Assembly: GCA_023014365.1 (NCBI GenBank)
Contig: JAEBUN010000041.1
Coordinates: 186,001 to 250,000, forward strand
Length of the DNA: 64,000 nucleotides
Direction: 5' to 3'
Source: Lepiota brunneoincarnata
Lineage: Eukaryota > Basidiomycota > Agaricomycetes > Agaricales > Agaricaceae
Part shown: positions 1-12,739 of the stretch, piece by piece
How the letters are laid out: every line of letters starts with the position of its first letter
How positions within the stretch are numbered: position 1 is the stretch's first letter
Program-made: the position numbers and the translations under genes
The notes under the pieces: generated by a model
What the model saw: only the letters and a program-made list of their open reading frames with translations
Told to the model about the DNA's origin: nothing
Databases searched by the model: none

Positions 1-1600
1 CGAAAATATCAGATAAGGATATAACAGCCATAGATATCGGTTGCCTAGGGCTAGTGATCGGATATTCATTATATTCACAGTGGTGATGCCCTTGTCTGAT
101 ATTTTAGCATACAACCAAATGGATATCTCGCGCTTCAAATCAAGCAGCGAGGGCAGTTTGGGACCTTGTATGATTACAGAGATGATGACGCCGAGGTGCA
201 GAAGCGAACAATTTGAGGCCCAAAGCCCGGCCTTTGTGATGCAGCTCAAGTTGCTCAGTGTTGCTCCGCCGTGGAATGTCAGCCTCCCATTCCTCATCAA
301 CCACCTTCAGATTTGGACTAATTCTCATTTGGGTCAGGTAAAATGGAAGATTGGTGGAGGTAAAGCGATGTAGTGAGGTATTAAAGGCGTTTCCACGTAC
401 ACAAGAGTATATCCATACAACACCGGCACCATAAACAGCTTCCTTCCCGGCAGCTCGTTCAGCCCCAATCTACGGCGGGTTGCGCAGTCAATATGTCTGA
501 TCCACGCCCAAAATGTAATGATGAGTGGGTTGTTGTGACCACGCGTCAGTTATAATCATCATCTTGGCGTATTCGAACGTGTGCATCACATAGAAACAAA
601 TTCCAGCACTGCTCATTCTTCCATTGCGATCGCGAACATCAATGACAATTACGTTATTGTGTTAGTTAAATTTCGCTTGGTCAAAGGAACCACAGTTGCT
701 CCTCCGTCCCGCCAAAGCTTGTTCTGACCATTTGCCCTCCTCCGCGTTGGCACCAATGGGTTCGTCGCTGGCGTTGCAATGTCCCCGGAGATGCGCGGCC
801 ACCCCCGATGATAACCTCTGCATTATTTGACGTTGATTGCGGGCATGTTTGTATACTTACACCCGCACTTCACCCGCCATGGATTACCAACTTTGTTCCC
901 CGTCACGCTGCTCGGAATATGGCAAGTCACCCACGAGGTATCTTGGAGTGGCGTAGGGACTTTTATGGTCTCACCGGGACTTGTCTCTCCTCTCCCGTCC
1001 TTTGGGCGTCTCAAGAGGCAATAGTCTTGGACTGACGCGTCGTCGGTGTCATTCCTACACGTATGCGCTCACTTCGCAGGCCTATCATCCTATGGATGTT
1101 CCTATCCACAGCATTCCAACGTCTACTTGTGCATTTTTGCTTTAACGGTTCTCAGTCCTAGCCAAGTCTGCCATGCTTTGGGTGAGTGTATGTATATTTT
1201 CGAGTGTGTTAGTTTCCCGGCGTTCAACACACCGCTTTGCAGTTCAAGATAATACTCGCCTGCAAGTGGCGATGTCAACTTGATCGTTCAGGTCCCTCAT
1301 CCCTGATCAACGTTGTTCTAAACCCACAATGAGTTTCTCGACCCTGAGTTGTGTGAATTGCTCACAAGCGCCCTTTTGCACCCCCGCAAATTGAATGAAA
1401 TTTCTGCATGCCAGGGTTTGAATAATGGGTACTGCGAGATTTGCAGAGCAGCCTTCCTTGGACCATATTAAAATTCCTTAATGTGGGGTGGCTTTGAGTG
1501 TTTGTCCTTGATGGCCCCAGGATTGAACTAACACAGCATGTTAATGCCTTCCAGGACGCAGGAGAAACTATATGATAGTTACAATAGTGGTCGCTAGTAT
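1..1600. repeat. Diverged copy 1 of the segment downstream of NACHT A
   Basis: This stretch has no convincing gene. It aligns along most of its length with 12740-14345, the segment that lies downstream of NACHT B in the same orientation. Shared blocks include the run around 330-350 against 13050-13075, and around 900-975 against 13655-13735. The shared stretch runs directly into the 3' ends of NACHT A and B, so flank and gene were duplicated together. Short ORFs here are not preserved between copies. Confidence 0.7.
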
Positions 1601-1610
1601 TTATCTCCAG

Positions 1611-4237
1611 TCAGGGAATACTACAGATTAGGGCCAGTACAGTCCGCTCCCCTTTACCAATCCAGAATGTCATCCGTTGACAATCCGGCGAAGGGACATC
1701 TTCATTGGGTCTATGTGGTGAAACGAACACAAATTCAAGCTCCCCCCATTTAATGGTCAGGCCTGGGGGGAAGGAGTCGCGAAGAGGTAAGGGCGCCGTG
1801 AATCGCATTGCAAGAGTTTTATCCACCGCCGTTGATGGGTGAAATCGGATGATGTCGTGCTCATAGCGGTCAGCCGCCTGTTGGTGCACGTCACATAAAC
1901 AAGCTAGATTTACGTCATAACATAATAGGACGCACCGAGCTCAGTCTCGGACCTTCCGAGAGCCGTTGGAGGAAATGTAGAAAGTGTTTGTCTTCATAAA
2001 AACTCCGTGTGCGATGAAAATGGTTGAAGTTGAAGGAGAAAAGTTCTGCCATAATCTCCAGTCGTCTCGAATCTTCCACCAATGCACACATATACCAAAC
2101 GTTGCGACTGACAAAGCCAGAGATACGTTTGTCATCCCCTACGTCACCGACCCAACGTGAGTTATCAGGTGAAGATTCATCGTGTGTAGGGGTGGAACAG
2201 TCTGATGGAGGGTCAGCACAGCTGAACGTGATAAAGAGAACACCCACGTTTAAGTCTACAATTCGATTGAAGAAGGTAATTGTACCAGCGGAGGGCGAGT
2301 ACCGCGACATCATGACGGGCTTGATCCATATCCAAGGCAAATGACTGGGATCGGGTTGGATCTTGGAGAAAATCTGGAAATGATTTATGAAAGAAAGTAA
2401 GAGGTTTTTCATGGGCTAATTTGGGAGGGGGGACATCAATGACAGAGTGCAGATTGCGAAGAGCTGAGTAGAAGGCATCCTTGCGAATGCCAAGAAATCG
2501 TCCAACTTCGGAGACTCTCTCAAAACGGGTGTCGCCCCCGAATATTACATAGGATGGAGAAAGAATGTGAAATGCAATGATGCGCTTAGCAGTGGGAAGC
2601 GTGGATTGAGGAACCCGATTCATGATCTGCATGTGAAAGGCATCCAGAGCCCCCAAAGGTGTCACTTTGTCCCTCGCCCCAATCGCATCAAGGTATGCAA
2701 GACATATTTCCAGTTGCATGTCAGGCGACAGGCTCCCGTCACCAATAAAGTGGAGAACCACCAAGGCAAGGATTGGGAGTCCTCCAACACTCTGTGAGAG
2801 CAGCTGCAGTTTGGACTCTTTCGGCCATCGTACTTGACCCGGAGTAAGGTCCCATTCGGTCACATCGTGAATCTCCTGCAGTCCGTCTTTGAGAATATGG
2901 TAAACGTCCCGGACATCCTGTTCAGCGTCACACGTGATCCCCTCACGCCCGCAATCGATCGGAGGATCGGCTCTGGCGAATGCACGTTTGAGATGCCACT
3001 CAGGACGGCTGCAAACCAGCCACAGGAGTGGGCATGGGCTATCGGCCAATTGCCGAACATAGTCCCCAATGAGTGTAACGAGCTGACATTGAGCAACCTC
3101 ATCACTGCACTCGTCGACTCCATCAACGATGACAACGAGAGGTTTATGGGTGGTGTTGGCGGCAGTATGTCGAGCTGCTAGGAGCGTGAATGGGTCGACG
3201 ATGAGCTTCCGAAACTGAATGGAGAGTGTCTTGTCGAGGATGGAGGGGTCATGGGACAAGATGTGCGTTATCAAATGATTATATCCTGCATCCCGGCTGG
3301 CGAGCTGGTAAGCGACTGTGGCGACGACGCCCTTGGGACTGTCGCGGTTTTGCAACTTGGAAAAGAAGAAGGACGCTCCAAGCTGCCTGAGTTCTTGACA
3401 GCGCTCGGCAAACGTCTGAGCAACAGCCGACTTGCCAGCACCCGCGGGACCTGACAGCCATATAAAGTCCCAATCCCGTTTCTCACCCAACAGCCATTTG
3501 TTAAGGGTGTCCAGCAATTCCGTGCGTGTTTCAGGGTGACATCTCGACGGTGGATCGCGGTCGGACGAGTCCACCTCCGCGCCGGGAACTCACTTTTGGT
3601 TGAGCAGAAGGAGAACTGGTCGACTTGAATCAACTGATAGCCTGATAGATATACTATACCAGAAAGGATCGTACCCGTTCCACCGCTGTCAAGGTTTTGG
3701 AAAAACTCGTGAAGGAATTTGGGATCTTTGAATGGTTTACTGCTGACCTTGTAAATTATCTTCTCAGCGAAGGTGGAATTCTCAATCTTAATGTCGTGGG
3801 CACCCACAAAAAAACTAGCCGAGGTACAAGTAGATGGCTCTGATATACAAAATAAACCCACTAGTCAATATGAATCTCGTTCAGGATAGGCAATACGCAC
3901 GATTCGATCGGTCGGAAGTATTGTGGGCCCTCTGCTGTTCGGGTACCGAGTTTTGTTCAGCTATAGACTTGGGGGCATCCAAATGATGGTTTGCTATGTT
4001 CGATGCGGGCGGGGCATCGGTGACTGTCATGTGCTTATTCGATAGTGTGGTGGTGGCGACATCTTGCCCTGTGATGCTACAGGATGATGCCTGACTCGCT
4101 ATCCCTGACGCAACTGTAGGTATTGTACGTATGGGTGTAGGAACTTCAGGTAGGGGTCCAGGTGGAAGAGGACATTTTGAGGAAAATATTATTCGGAAAA
4201 ACAATCTCTTTGCCCCGGGGGGCTTGGATGGGGACAT
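1611..4237 (-). pseudogene. NACHT A: NACHT-domain STAND NTPase with one nonsense codon
   Basis: Paralogue of NACHT D with the same five exons: 4237-3901, 3839-3675, 3615-2248, 2201-1936 and 1877-1611. Introns are 61, 59, 46 and 58 bp with GTGCGT, GTACGA, GTGGGT and GTGCGT donors and CAG or AAG-like acceptors. The third exon holds the Walker A motif GPAGAGKS and a Walker B stretch with VIVDGVDEC. STAND NTPases of this kind act as nucleotide-dependent switches, and in fungi many are tied to non-self recognition and cell death; the exact role here is unknown. The only break I see is TGA at 3590-3592, just after the second intron, where copies D and E read CGA (Arg). The start is the ATG conserved in four copies (MSxSKPP type); an upstream in-frame ATG exists at 4354. 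Confidence 0.75.
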
Positions 4238-4439
4238 GATGGCTGGGGAGACAGAGGGATCCGATGAGGAGACGCCCATGCAGTTGTGCATACTAATTTT
4301 GGAACCCAGGTCACGACACCAAGCAGAGGTAACCCACGGTTCTACGGAACTCATAAGCCTTGCGTTGGCCTCGCCCCAAATAGCCTACCGCCCACTTGGC
4401 CTTGCTCGATGTTACGCTAGAACAACAACCTGATTTTTG

Positions 4440-5870
4440 ATGGTTGCTTCCCCCCTCCTTGGTGGTCGTCAGGATCTTTCTTAACTCTGTTGCCTGTGTT
4501 TTAATTCATATCACCCCCAGTCAGCCCATGTTGGTGAATCCGCTGCCTACCGTTCCACGGATCCCATATAACCTCGTGCCAATGTGCATAGGCTTTCGGT
4601 TATTCGAAATGTCAAGATACGGACCGCTGTTAGCTCGGTTCAAGTTGTCGAGCAAGACCTGGGGCTCAATCTGGAGTAGTAGCCGTCCACACACGCACCC
4701 ATCGAGAACTCAAACCCCAGACAATCCTCCATAGTTTTTCCAGACAGCTCAAAGTATGTCTATATCATGTATTGTACCACTATTATACCATGCATCCAAA
4801 AGCCGGAAGATCAAGGCCATGGGAGTTGATGCAGGGTGAGAAAAGTTCAACGTTTTAGGAAGGTTGAACGATAGTGATCAGGGCGGTAGGGAGATGTAGA
4901 GCCCCGAATCGAGTCGACACTGCCACCTGCAGGTGAGTTTCGTCTTGGGCTAGCCAAGCAGTGTGCTGAATACCGTAAAGCTAAGACGGCTATCAATTGA
5001 ACTAGCCATGTGTGTTGAGCTCTCTCGGAAGCAGACACAAAATTACCTATAGCATGACTGACTGACAGGATGCTGACAGAGATCGGTTATAGTAATATGC
5101 GCGAGTGGGTACCGAAATGCTGTGGTTGGGAATCTGTAAGATGACGCCCCGTGAGGCAAGTGCGTTCACAGATCCAGCCGAGTTACCGGTGTTTCTCAAG
5201 GGGTATTCTCGCTGTCGACTGCGGACTTTACTTGCTCGATCCTTATGATTTTCTATGACCCCATCTTTGATTTCTGTGTAACTCGCTCTGGATCAATGCG
5301 CAGTAGGGACTATCTTTACATTTCCTATAACCATTCTGAGTCCGGACCACCTATATAATGCATCCCATTACTCATTTGAACGCACGAGACGACCCTCGAG
5401 CATCGGATCGATCCCTTGGTCATCTTCTAGTGTACTTCTACTGTTCATTCAAAAAGGTCTTACTTTTGCCAAGGGCCGCATTTTCTGCTAGCCATCAGGT
5501 GAGTTCACTTTCCTCAGCTATATCCCGTGCCTTCTCAGTTGATGGAAGGACCGCAACCGGACGTACATCAGGAAAAGAAAAAAATTGTTACGGGGTTGCA
5601 GCTCTGATCATGAGAGCCGGGTGTGACATTGTCCCTAGTTACATCCTGTTTGATAACCCGATTGCAACTAAAACGCCAGTTTGATAAACATGGACCCTGG
5701 TATAGGGGCCCAGGATTGAACCTGGGGAAGAAGGGAGCGTATTTATTTGTAAAAATGGTGTTATGTCGACGGCAACAGATTGAGGGGAGGGGGAACGGGA
5801 TGGAAGGAACGGACAATCGGTGGGGTGGATAGATAAGTGGGATACATTTAGCTCAACGTTTGCGAATAGG
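4440..5870. other. Intergenic stretch, no supported gene
   Basis: Between the 5' end of NACHT A and the small coiled-coil ORF. Several ORFs of 60-108 codons occur on both strands, but none shows family similarity or conservation in the other copies of the locus. I see no RNA gene or repeat. Confidence 0.5.
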
Positions 5871-5874
5871 CTTG

Positions 5875-6159
5875 CTAATCCTCCCTCACGCCATCTCTTG
5901 TTTCCCACTCCTCCTTCACGGACTGCTTAATCACACTTTGTGTGGCTAGAAGTTTCTCTTCTGCCTTCGCCAATTCCCTGACCCGCCGCGCAAGCTTTTG
6001 CTTGTCACGGCCCTTCTCTGCAGCTACTACATTTCCCTGAGCCGTGTTTACAGCCGCCTGGGCCTCTTGCAAATCCAATTGTAATGACACAGACAGTTTT
6101 TTTTGAAGCCGGAGGTCCTGGCCCGTCATTTGTTCGTAATTGCTAGTAGTCATTGCCAT
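5875..6159 (-). CDS. Small coiled-coil protein, unknown function
   Basis: A 94-aa ORF with protein-like composition. The middle (about residues 15-80) is rich in Ala, Gln, Glu, Lys and Leu with a heptad-like spacing, so a long coiled coil is likely. I do not recognise a family. No signal peptide or membrane segment is visible. It starts about 190 bp from the end of Gypsy-1, so it could be a fragment of a gene whose other part was displaced when Gypsy-1 inserted. It could also be a chance ORF; the amphipathic composition is the only support. Confidence 0.4.
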   Translation of the reverse strand: MAMTTSNYEQMTGQDLRLQKKLSVSLQLDLQEAQAAVNTAQGNVVAAEKGRDKQKLARRVRELAKAEEKLLATQSVIKQSVKEEWETRDGVRED

Positions 6160-6346
6160 CGGGGCGTATTGAGTGTGGAGTTGCTCTGTGGTGCACGTTG
6201 CTGGTCGTCGTACAATTAGCGTGAAGGACGGGGGAGGTGGTATTCAATTACCGCTTACTCGTTATTCCGTTCGGCCGCCAATCAGCTCAATGTCAGAAAC
6301 CGAGGGCAGTATTAGAAGAGAAGTGGCTTTTGCAATGTTGTCTGGT

Positions 6347-6569
6347 TGGAAGGTCGCCGTCAGGCGACCCCACTAAAGAGAACAGAGAGAGATAGAGAAG
6401 AGGGAGAGAGAGAGAGTTAGAAAGGGCACGAGATGATACGATGGACTCGAGATAGTATTCGTATCCGATCAAGAGGAGTTACAGGTCCTTCGTATCAATA
6501 CTCTATTTATACTGATTGACTTATGTCACTTTTATGCTGAATTCTCGAGGTGTGAGCCTCCAGCTTACA
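6347..6569 (-). repeat. Gypsy-1 3' LTR
   Basis: 223 bp. It matches 12380-12602 almost base for base and abuts the target duplication CTGGT at 6342-6346. The polyprotein stop codon lies 12 bp upstream of the LTR on the minus strand. Confidence 0.93.
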
Positions 6570-6581
6570 CTCTTCCTCTCT

Positions 6582-9500
6582 CTAAGAAAAAAGATCCCCA
6601 TCTCCACGTAGACCATGTTCCCACTCGTCCAAGGCAATATTATTCTCCAGCATACTTCCCGGTAACCATTCATCATCCGAAGGCCCAAAGCCCTTCCACC
6701 GAACCAAGTATTGTTTACCACGCCCACAGTTTCGCTTGTCTAACACCTTGTCGACAATGTGCTCCCATCTACCATCATTTGTGAGGACAGGTCCCGGTTG
6801 CTCATATTGACGTGAAGGGAAGCGCTCATTGTCATTTGGAACAAAGGATTTAAGTTGGGAAACATGGAATGTAGGATGGATCAGTGAGTGCAAAGGTAAG
6901 GCCAGTGTGTAGGACGAAGTTTCTGGGTGGGAATGGATGATCTTAAAAGGTCCGTCGAAGCGGGGCATGAATTTGGCCACCCGTCCCGACCCTTTCAGGA
7001 TGTAGTCTCGTCACCTGTTCGTGGTGTTCAACCAAACGCGATCACCAACCTTATAACATGGATCCGTTCCACGGTATTCATTCGCGTAATGGGCCTGTAC
7101 AATTTTGGCTGCGAGTAGGTTGTCCTGGGCTTCATAAAGCTGCTCATGAATGGATTGGATCAGCTCTGCAGCGGAATGGAGGCCGGGTTCATTCGAGGTA
7201 TGAGGGACTCTAGGGGCAGGAGGAATGAGGTGTGGTGAGGACCCAGTCTTCAGTTGAAAACCTGAGATGGACGTGGAGGCATTAACAGCGTTCATGATGT
7301 TGAAATGGACACGCGGCAAGGCCTTCACCCAACCCTTCTGACGCCGGTCAACGAAGAACCACAGACACTGCACAACCGTTTTGTTGGTCTGCTCCAAAGC
7401 ACCATCAGTCTGAGGGTGGAAGGCCGAGGAGGTGATGTGACGTATACCGAGGATACCCATAAGGGCAGACCAGAACTTGGAGACGAAACAGGGGTCCCGG
7501 TCAGTGACTATCTCTGCTGGGCAGCCATTGTTGCAAATCCAGTGATCAAAGAAAAGTTGAGCAAACGTTTCTGCTGTGACATCCGAGCGGCAGGGGATGA
7601 GTTTGATATCAGCTCCAAGGCGGTCAGTAATTGTCGCCAAAAAGTTGCAACCATCGTCCTCCGGCAGAGGCCCAATGAAATCAATCGCAATGGAAACGAA
7701 GCGAGCATCGGGAACAGGCAAGGGATGGAGTGGTCCTGGAGCGCGCGATGTAGCAGCCTTGTTTCTTTGACACAGTTCACAGGAGGGAATGTAGGCGTGT
7801 TCAATGTCGGCACGCATGTTAGGCCAGTAAAACGAGGTCCGAAGGTGAGCGAACGACTTTTCTCCACCAAAATGACCCAGCTGGTCATGTGTCAGGGAGA
7901 AAAGCCGTTCACGCAAGGAATTGTCATTGGGCACCACCAAGCGATCACCACAGTACAGTAACCCATCCTTCTCCTGGAAGTGGAGGTTCGTCACGCTCCC
8001 CAACTGGATGGCCCTACGGACCTTCTCAATGAATGGATCGGATGCATAGCCTGCCTGAATCTCCCGCAGCAGCTCATTTTCCAGACACAGTCAGACCACA
8101 GCTACGGACATTGGTCCAGACCCCAAGGCGCCATGCATCCCCAGTTGTGAACAGGCGGGGGACATTACAGAAGGATCGCTTGATGTCGACAAAAAGGTAG
8201 CAGCAACCATCATGGGGTCATTCTGCTGCGAGATGGCCCGGTCTTCCAGACGCGATAGGGCATCAGCAGCTGAGTTGAGAACACCCGAAACATAGTTGAA
8301 TTTATAGTTGTACTGGGACAGAAATTCCATCCATCAAGCTTGACGCCGTGAGAGGTCATGCTGCGTATCAAAGTTGAGCAACGTCTTGTGGTCGGTGTAT
8401 ATCTTGAAGTGCATCCCAATGAGGTCTGACCACCATTTACGCAAGGCACGGATAATGGCCAACAACTCCTGCTCATGAGTTGGATAGTGGTGCTTGGCCG
8501 CGTGGTATTGCTGTGAGTCAAAAGCCACTGGGCGTGAAGTACACCAGGAATGTCCCCAACTGAGTATGGCACCTGTCCCAAACTTGCTGGCATCACACGT
8601 CACAAAAATCTTGTTCTCTCCTGGGTTGTCATGGTGAATCGAGGTCAGGCAACGACGGCTGGTAACCAGCTCCTTGATGGCATCAAATGCACTCTGGTGT
8701 TTCGGGAGCCAGATGGGGAACAGCTTGTCTGCGGCCTTAGTTGTCAGAGGATAAAGGACTTGCGTGTGGTGGGCTAAGTTGGGCAGGAAGTGGGCAACAA
8801 ATTTCACAAGACCCAGGAAACGCCGGACCTCAGTCGCACTTAGGGGACAAGGCCATGACAATATTTTGGATACCTTTGACGGATCGGCTTCAATACCACT
8901 GCGAGAAATGCGGTGACCAAGGAAAATGACCTCATCACAGAATAGCTGTGACTTCTTCATCAAGCACAGAAGGTTGTTCGCGCAGAGTGCTTCGAGAACC
9001 ATCCTAACATTGCGGAGATGCTCATCAAAGGAGGAAGACCAAATAATAATGTCATCCAAGTATACATGGCAGATCTTCCCAATCAAATGTTGCAAGGCGG
9101 AGGTGACATGCCACTGTTGTGTGGAAGGGGAGTTGCAAAGGCCCATGGGCATGACATTCCACTCATAGAGACCGAATGGCGTCCGACAAGCCGTGTACTT
9201 AATGTCGTCAGGATGCATGCATGTTTGGAAAAAGGCGTTGGTCATATCAATCTTCGCCCATACTTTTCCTTTCGCACAGTCAGAGAGAATGTCGTCAATG
9301 CGAGGGAGCGGGAAGCGGTCTGGGACAGTGAAGGAATTGAGTCTCCAGTAATCAATGACCCAACGGGGAGCCGCATTAGGATCAGACTTGGCGACAAGGA
9401 ATGAGGGAGCTGCAAAAGGTGAAGAGGATGGACGGATCCGCCCAGCCTTCAAATGCTCATCTATTTGGGCCTGCCAGGCCTCCCGCCATTTGCGAGGACA

Positions 9501-11972
9501 AGAGTATTCTCTCGTGACACAAATCTTGTCTGCAGCTGTGACAATGATACAATGATGGACATCGTTGGGAAGGGAATTAACATGGGGTAAGGACTCCGGA
9601 AAAAGATCATGGAACTCGGATTTGAGCTGGGCATCGGAATCTCTTAGGAACTGTGTGCGCTGAGGTGTGGTGCCTGAACGAATCTGGGAACTCCGATAAT
9701 CCAAGAAAAGGTCCTTGAACTCTGTCTTTAACACACAATCAGCCTCCTGGAACTTCTCACCCTGCACCAAAGAGGCCGCAAGAGTTGCTATCCGCTCACG
9801 GATCATCGCAAAAGAAGTGAAAGGTGGAGCCTTGCATGGGCGGATTTTTGGGACACGGCGTCCAATCTCGACACAGACTTTCGCCATTTGGGCCTGGGAT
9901 GCACTAAGCAACTGCACCCGGCGCTGTTTGGCAGACGTCGGAGGGTGGTGTTGTCTTGCAAGGCAATTAACCGTAGCCTGTGGAGAGGGAATATAAGAGC
10001 GAGGGGGGACACAGTCATTATTGAATAAATGATAGCCAGAATCTTTGGTAAACACATCGCCAGAGGCCATGTCAACTACAATTTTGTTGGCGCTAAGCCA
10101 TTCTAGACTGAGTATCAAGTTGAAGTGCAAATCAGGTACAATTAAGGCTCGTGTCGTACGAGCAGTCCATATTGAGTCAGGGGAGCGAACATGCAGTTTA
10201 ACAAAGTCCATACAGGAGAAGGAACCCCCACCCACACCACCAAGGGATATAGGCGAATGTAGCTTGAAACGATGGAGTTGCAAGCCATCAACCAATTTGC
10301 TCGAAATCAACACTGTGGGACATCCATGGTCAATAAGCGCATGAGCACGGGCAGACGGGGCAGACGGTCCATCTACAAGACAGGGCCAGAGGAGATGCGA
10401 TCGAGGAGGGGGTACAGAAGGGTGAGGAACGTACTCTTCATCACTTTCCGACTCAAGGACACAAGACGGCAGGTTCTTGTCATCATACATCACTGCCCCA
10501 GTGAAGGTGGAGTCATCACCCGACCAAACCGCATTGGCATAAAGGTCCCCCACGTCGGGGTCAGGTGTGTTAACAACCGCGAAGGCATCAACAGACCCAT
10601 CCAGAATCCCCAGTTCCTGCGCAGCATCAAACTCCGCCTCCAGCTTGGCAACTGAAGCCATTACAATGTCTTCAGAGAGCACAGCCGTGGCGGCCACATG
10701 TGCCAAGCGGCGGGCTTGCCACTGTTGGCATAAATGATCCAATTCAGACCCAGAGTACTGTTTTGACCAGTTTTCGGTCTTGATGTTACGCTCCATATCA
10801 CACCCAGAGGAGACGTGGTCCACATAAACAGCACGGCACCAAAAACAACCCTTGTGTGCCATCAAAAATTGCCGGTCATTTTCGGTCAGAGGTGGAGGGT
10901 GAGGAATATGGGTAGGAAGAGAGTCATACAGACTGGAGAGGGGCGGATATGACTGTATTGGTCGACATGGGGCAGCATTAGACTGGAAATTGCGGACGGG
11001 GGGGTGTGTTGGACTTTGCAAGATGCGTGAGAGAAGGGGGGGCTTGTTGGTATTTGCTGCAGTAGCACGAGGTGCAGGGACAGAAGCAGGGGTGTGATGG
11101 GCATAACCCTGGCAGCCCTGGGCCGGGGACATCATGCCGCGGACCCACGCACTTCCACGAACATGACGTTCTTCCTCCAAAACCTTGGCAATCGGGCTGA
11201 CCCGACGAACCCACTGGCTGAGGTCAGCGACCAGGTCAAGGTCTTCATGTAGCCGGAAGTTATCATAACGGTTGTGCAGTTCAGGATGCATCGTCGCATG
11301 CAGATGGTTCTGGACATCAGCGTCGGTCAATTTCTTGGAGGATCCAGTGAGCAAGGCATTCGCTGTCCAGACACTTGAGACCCAAATGGAAAAAGGGAGG
11401 TGCCCCTGAGCCTGACGGACTTCCCTCGCGAGGGGCGTTGCCCAATCATTAGGTAGAAAGCGGCGATGGAGCTCCGTCATGAATACCGGGAAGGTGAGAG
11501 TCACCAGCCTGTCATGATCAGTGGTTGCCCATTCCAGAACGTCGGTGTGGTCAAAATGGTGTATAATTTTTCGGACCTGATTGGCTGTTTCAATGTCTTT
11601 GGCACCAAAGTAACGCTTGCACAGCCTCTCGTAGTGTTGGAGAGATGAGATGGAGATAAGGCCATTCCCCAAGATGGGGGCGGTGGTGGCACTCGACTGC
11701 GAGACGTCGGCATCCCCGGGTCCCGAGGGCAGAAATTCAAAAGGTTTGGACATTTTCTGGGTTCCTGGGGCACGTCGTTCTGGTTCGTCGGATTCAGAGT
11801 CAGAAGTGGCAGCACAGACACGAATGGGGGTTGGCGGAGGTGATGGTGAGGGTGGTGAGCAAGGCGATGATTGCGACAAGATGTCAGGGTGGGAAGGAGT
11901 TATTGGCTCAGATGAAAAAGGGAACAGGGGGAATGGAAGGAAAGTCAAGAGTCGGAGGTTTTCGTTTTCCAC
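6582..11972 (-). pseudogene. Gypsy-1 Gag-Pol polyprotein, three in-frame TGA
   Basis: About 1797 codons in one frame, broken by TGA at 8334-8336, 8091-8093 and 7011-7013. In order from the N-terminus: Pro-rich leader, Gag, a zinc knuckle of spacing C-X2-C-X6-H-X4-C, aspartic protease with LIDHG in place of the usual D[ST]G, reverse transcriptase with YLDD, RNase H, integrase with HHCC zinc finger and DDE residues (IDFIGP, VTDRD, QTDGALEQ), and a chromodomain ending in the YLVRWKGF and DDEWLP motifs. The first TGA lies in the RNase H region, the second before the integrase and the third before the chromodomain. Each replaces a codon expected to be Arg (CGA). Gag and Pol share one frame, as in many chromoviruses. 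The copy is probably dead unless stops are bypassed. Confidence 0.9.
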
Positions 11973-12102
11973 TCGAGATTGGGCACGGGTCTGAGGCCGC
12001 CGTGAAGGCGAATGTACAGGAGGACTGTCCAGTGTGCATATAAATTTGATGGCCCAGAAAAGCGACTGTATGCGTCAGAGAAGTCAGAAGAAACACGTTT
12101 CA

Positions 12103-12246
12103 GAGTTGACCAGAGAAGTGAGAAGTATTTGTGCCAGAATATGGATGTATGCGAGAGTGTATGTGCCAGAAAGAGAGTTGACCAGAGAAGCGAGAAGTAT
12201 TCGTGCCGGAATATGGATGTATGCGAGAGTGTATGCGCCAGAAAGA
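12103..12246 (-). repeat. Two-copy 72-bp tandem repeat in the Gypsy-1 leader
   Basis: Units at 12103-12174 and 12175-12246 are nearly identical; the few differences are mostly T/C or A/G. They lie between the 5' LTR and the start of the polyprotein, in the untranslated leader. Confidence 0.85.
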
Positions 12247-12379
12247 ACCAGAGGGTGTTTCAGAGTCAACCAGAGGAGCCCGAAGGGGTCTATGCCAGAA
12301 AGTGTTGGTCTATGCAAGAGAAAGCCAGAACGGACGAGAGCGGAGCGTTGTTTGTCTCGAGTTGAATCGTAAAAGAAAG

Positions 12380-12602
12380 TGGAAGGTCGCCGTCAGGCGA
12401 CCTCACTAAAGAGAACAGAGAGAGATAGAGAAGAGGGAGAGAGAGAGAGTTAGAAAGGGCACGAGATGATATGATGGACTCGAGATAGTATTCGTATCCG
12501 ATCAAGAGGAGTTACAGGTCCTTTGTATCAATACTCTATTTATACTGATTGACTTATGTCACTTTTATGCTGAATTCTCGAGGTGTGAGCCTCCGGCTTA
12601 CA
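12380..12602 (-). repeat. Gypsy-1 5' LTR
   Basis: 223 bp. Partner of 6347-6569, flanked on the right by the target duplication CTGGT at 12603-12607. Confidence 0.93.
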
Positions 12603-12739
12603 CTGGTGTAGTGCGAAAGCTATTTAATCCGTACTGTACTGTACATATAGTCGGATTGGTGGCTCCGAAGATTGTGGATCTATTCAGTAGAACTGAAAAA
12701 CAGGGAGCCAGGCACTGCTGGCTTATGACTATTTCGGAG

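Larger units (their letters stand above)
6347..12602 (-). mobile_element. Gypsy-1: near-complete Ty3/gypsy chromovirus
   Basis: Minus-strand LTR retrotransposon. Direct LTRs of equal length (223 bp) lie at 6347-6569 and 12380-12602, start TG and end CA, and differ at about four sites. A 5-bp target duplication CTGGT flanks the element (6342-6346 and 12603-12607). One reading frame codes for gag, protease, reverse transcriptase, RNase H, integrase and a C-terminal chromodomain. A purine-rich tract (minus-strand AGAGAGAGGAAGAG) directly precedes the 3' LTR. No tRNA-type primer site beginning TGG follows the 5' LTR. Low LTR divergence suggests recent insertion, but three TGA codons break the frame. 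Confidence 0.93.

Noticed and set aside
41..373. 110-codon plus-strand ORF at the left edge
   Set aside because: The homologous copy near 12850-13080 is not open in this frame and the product resembles no family.
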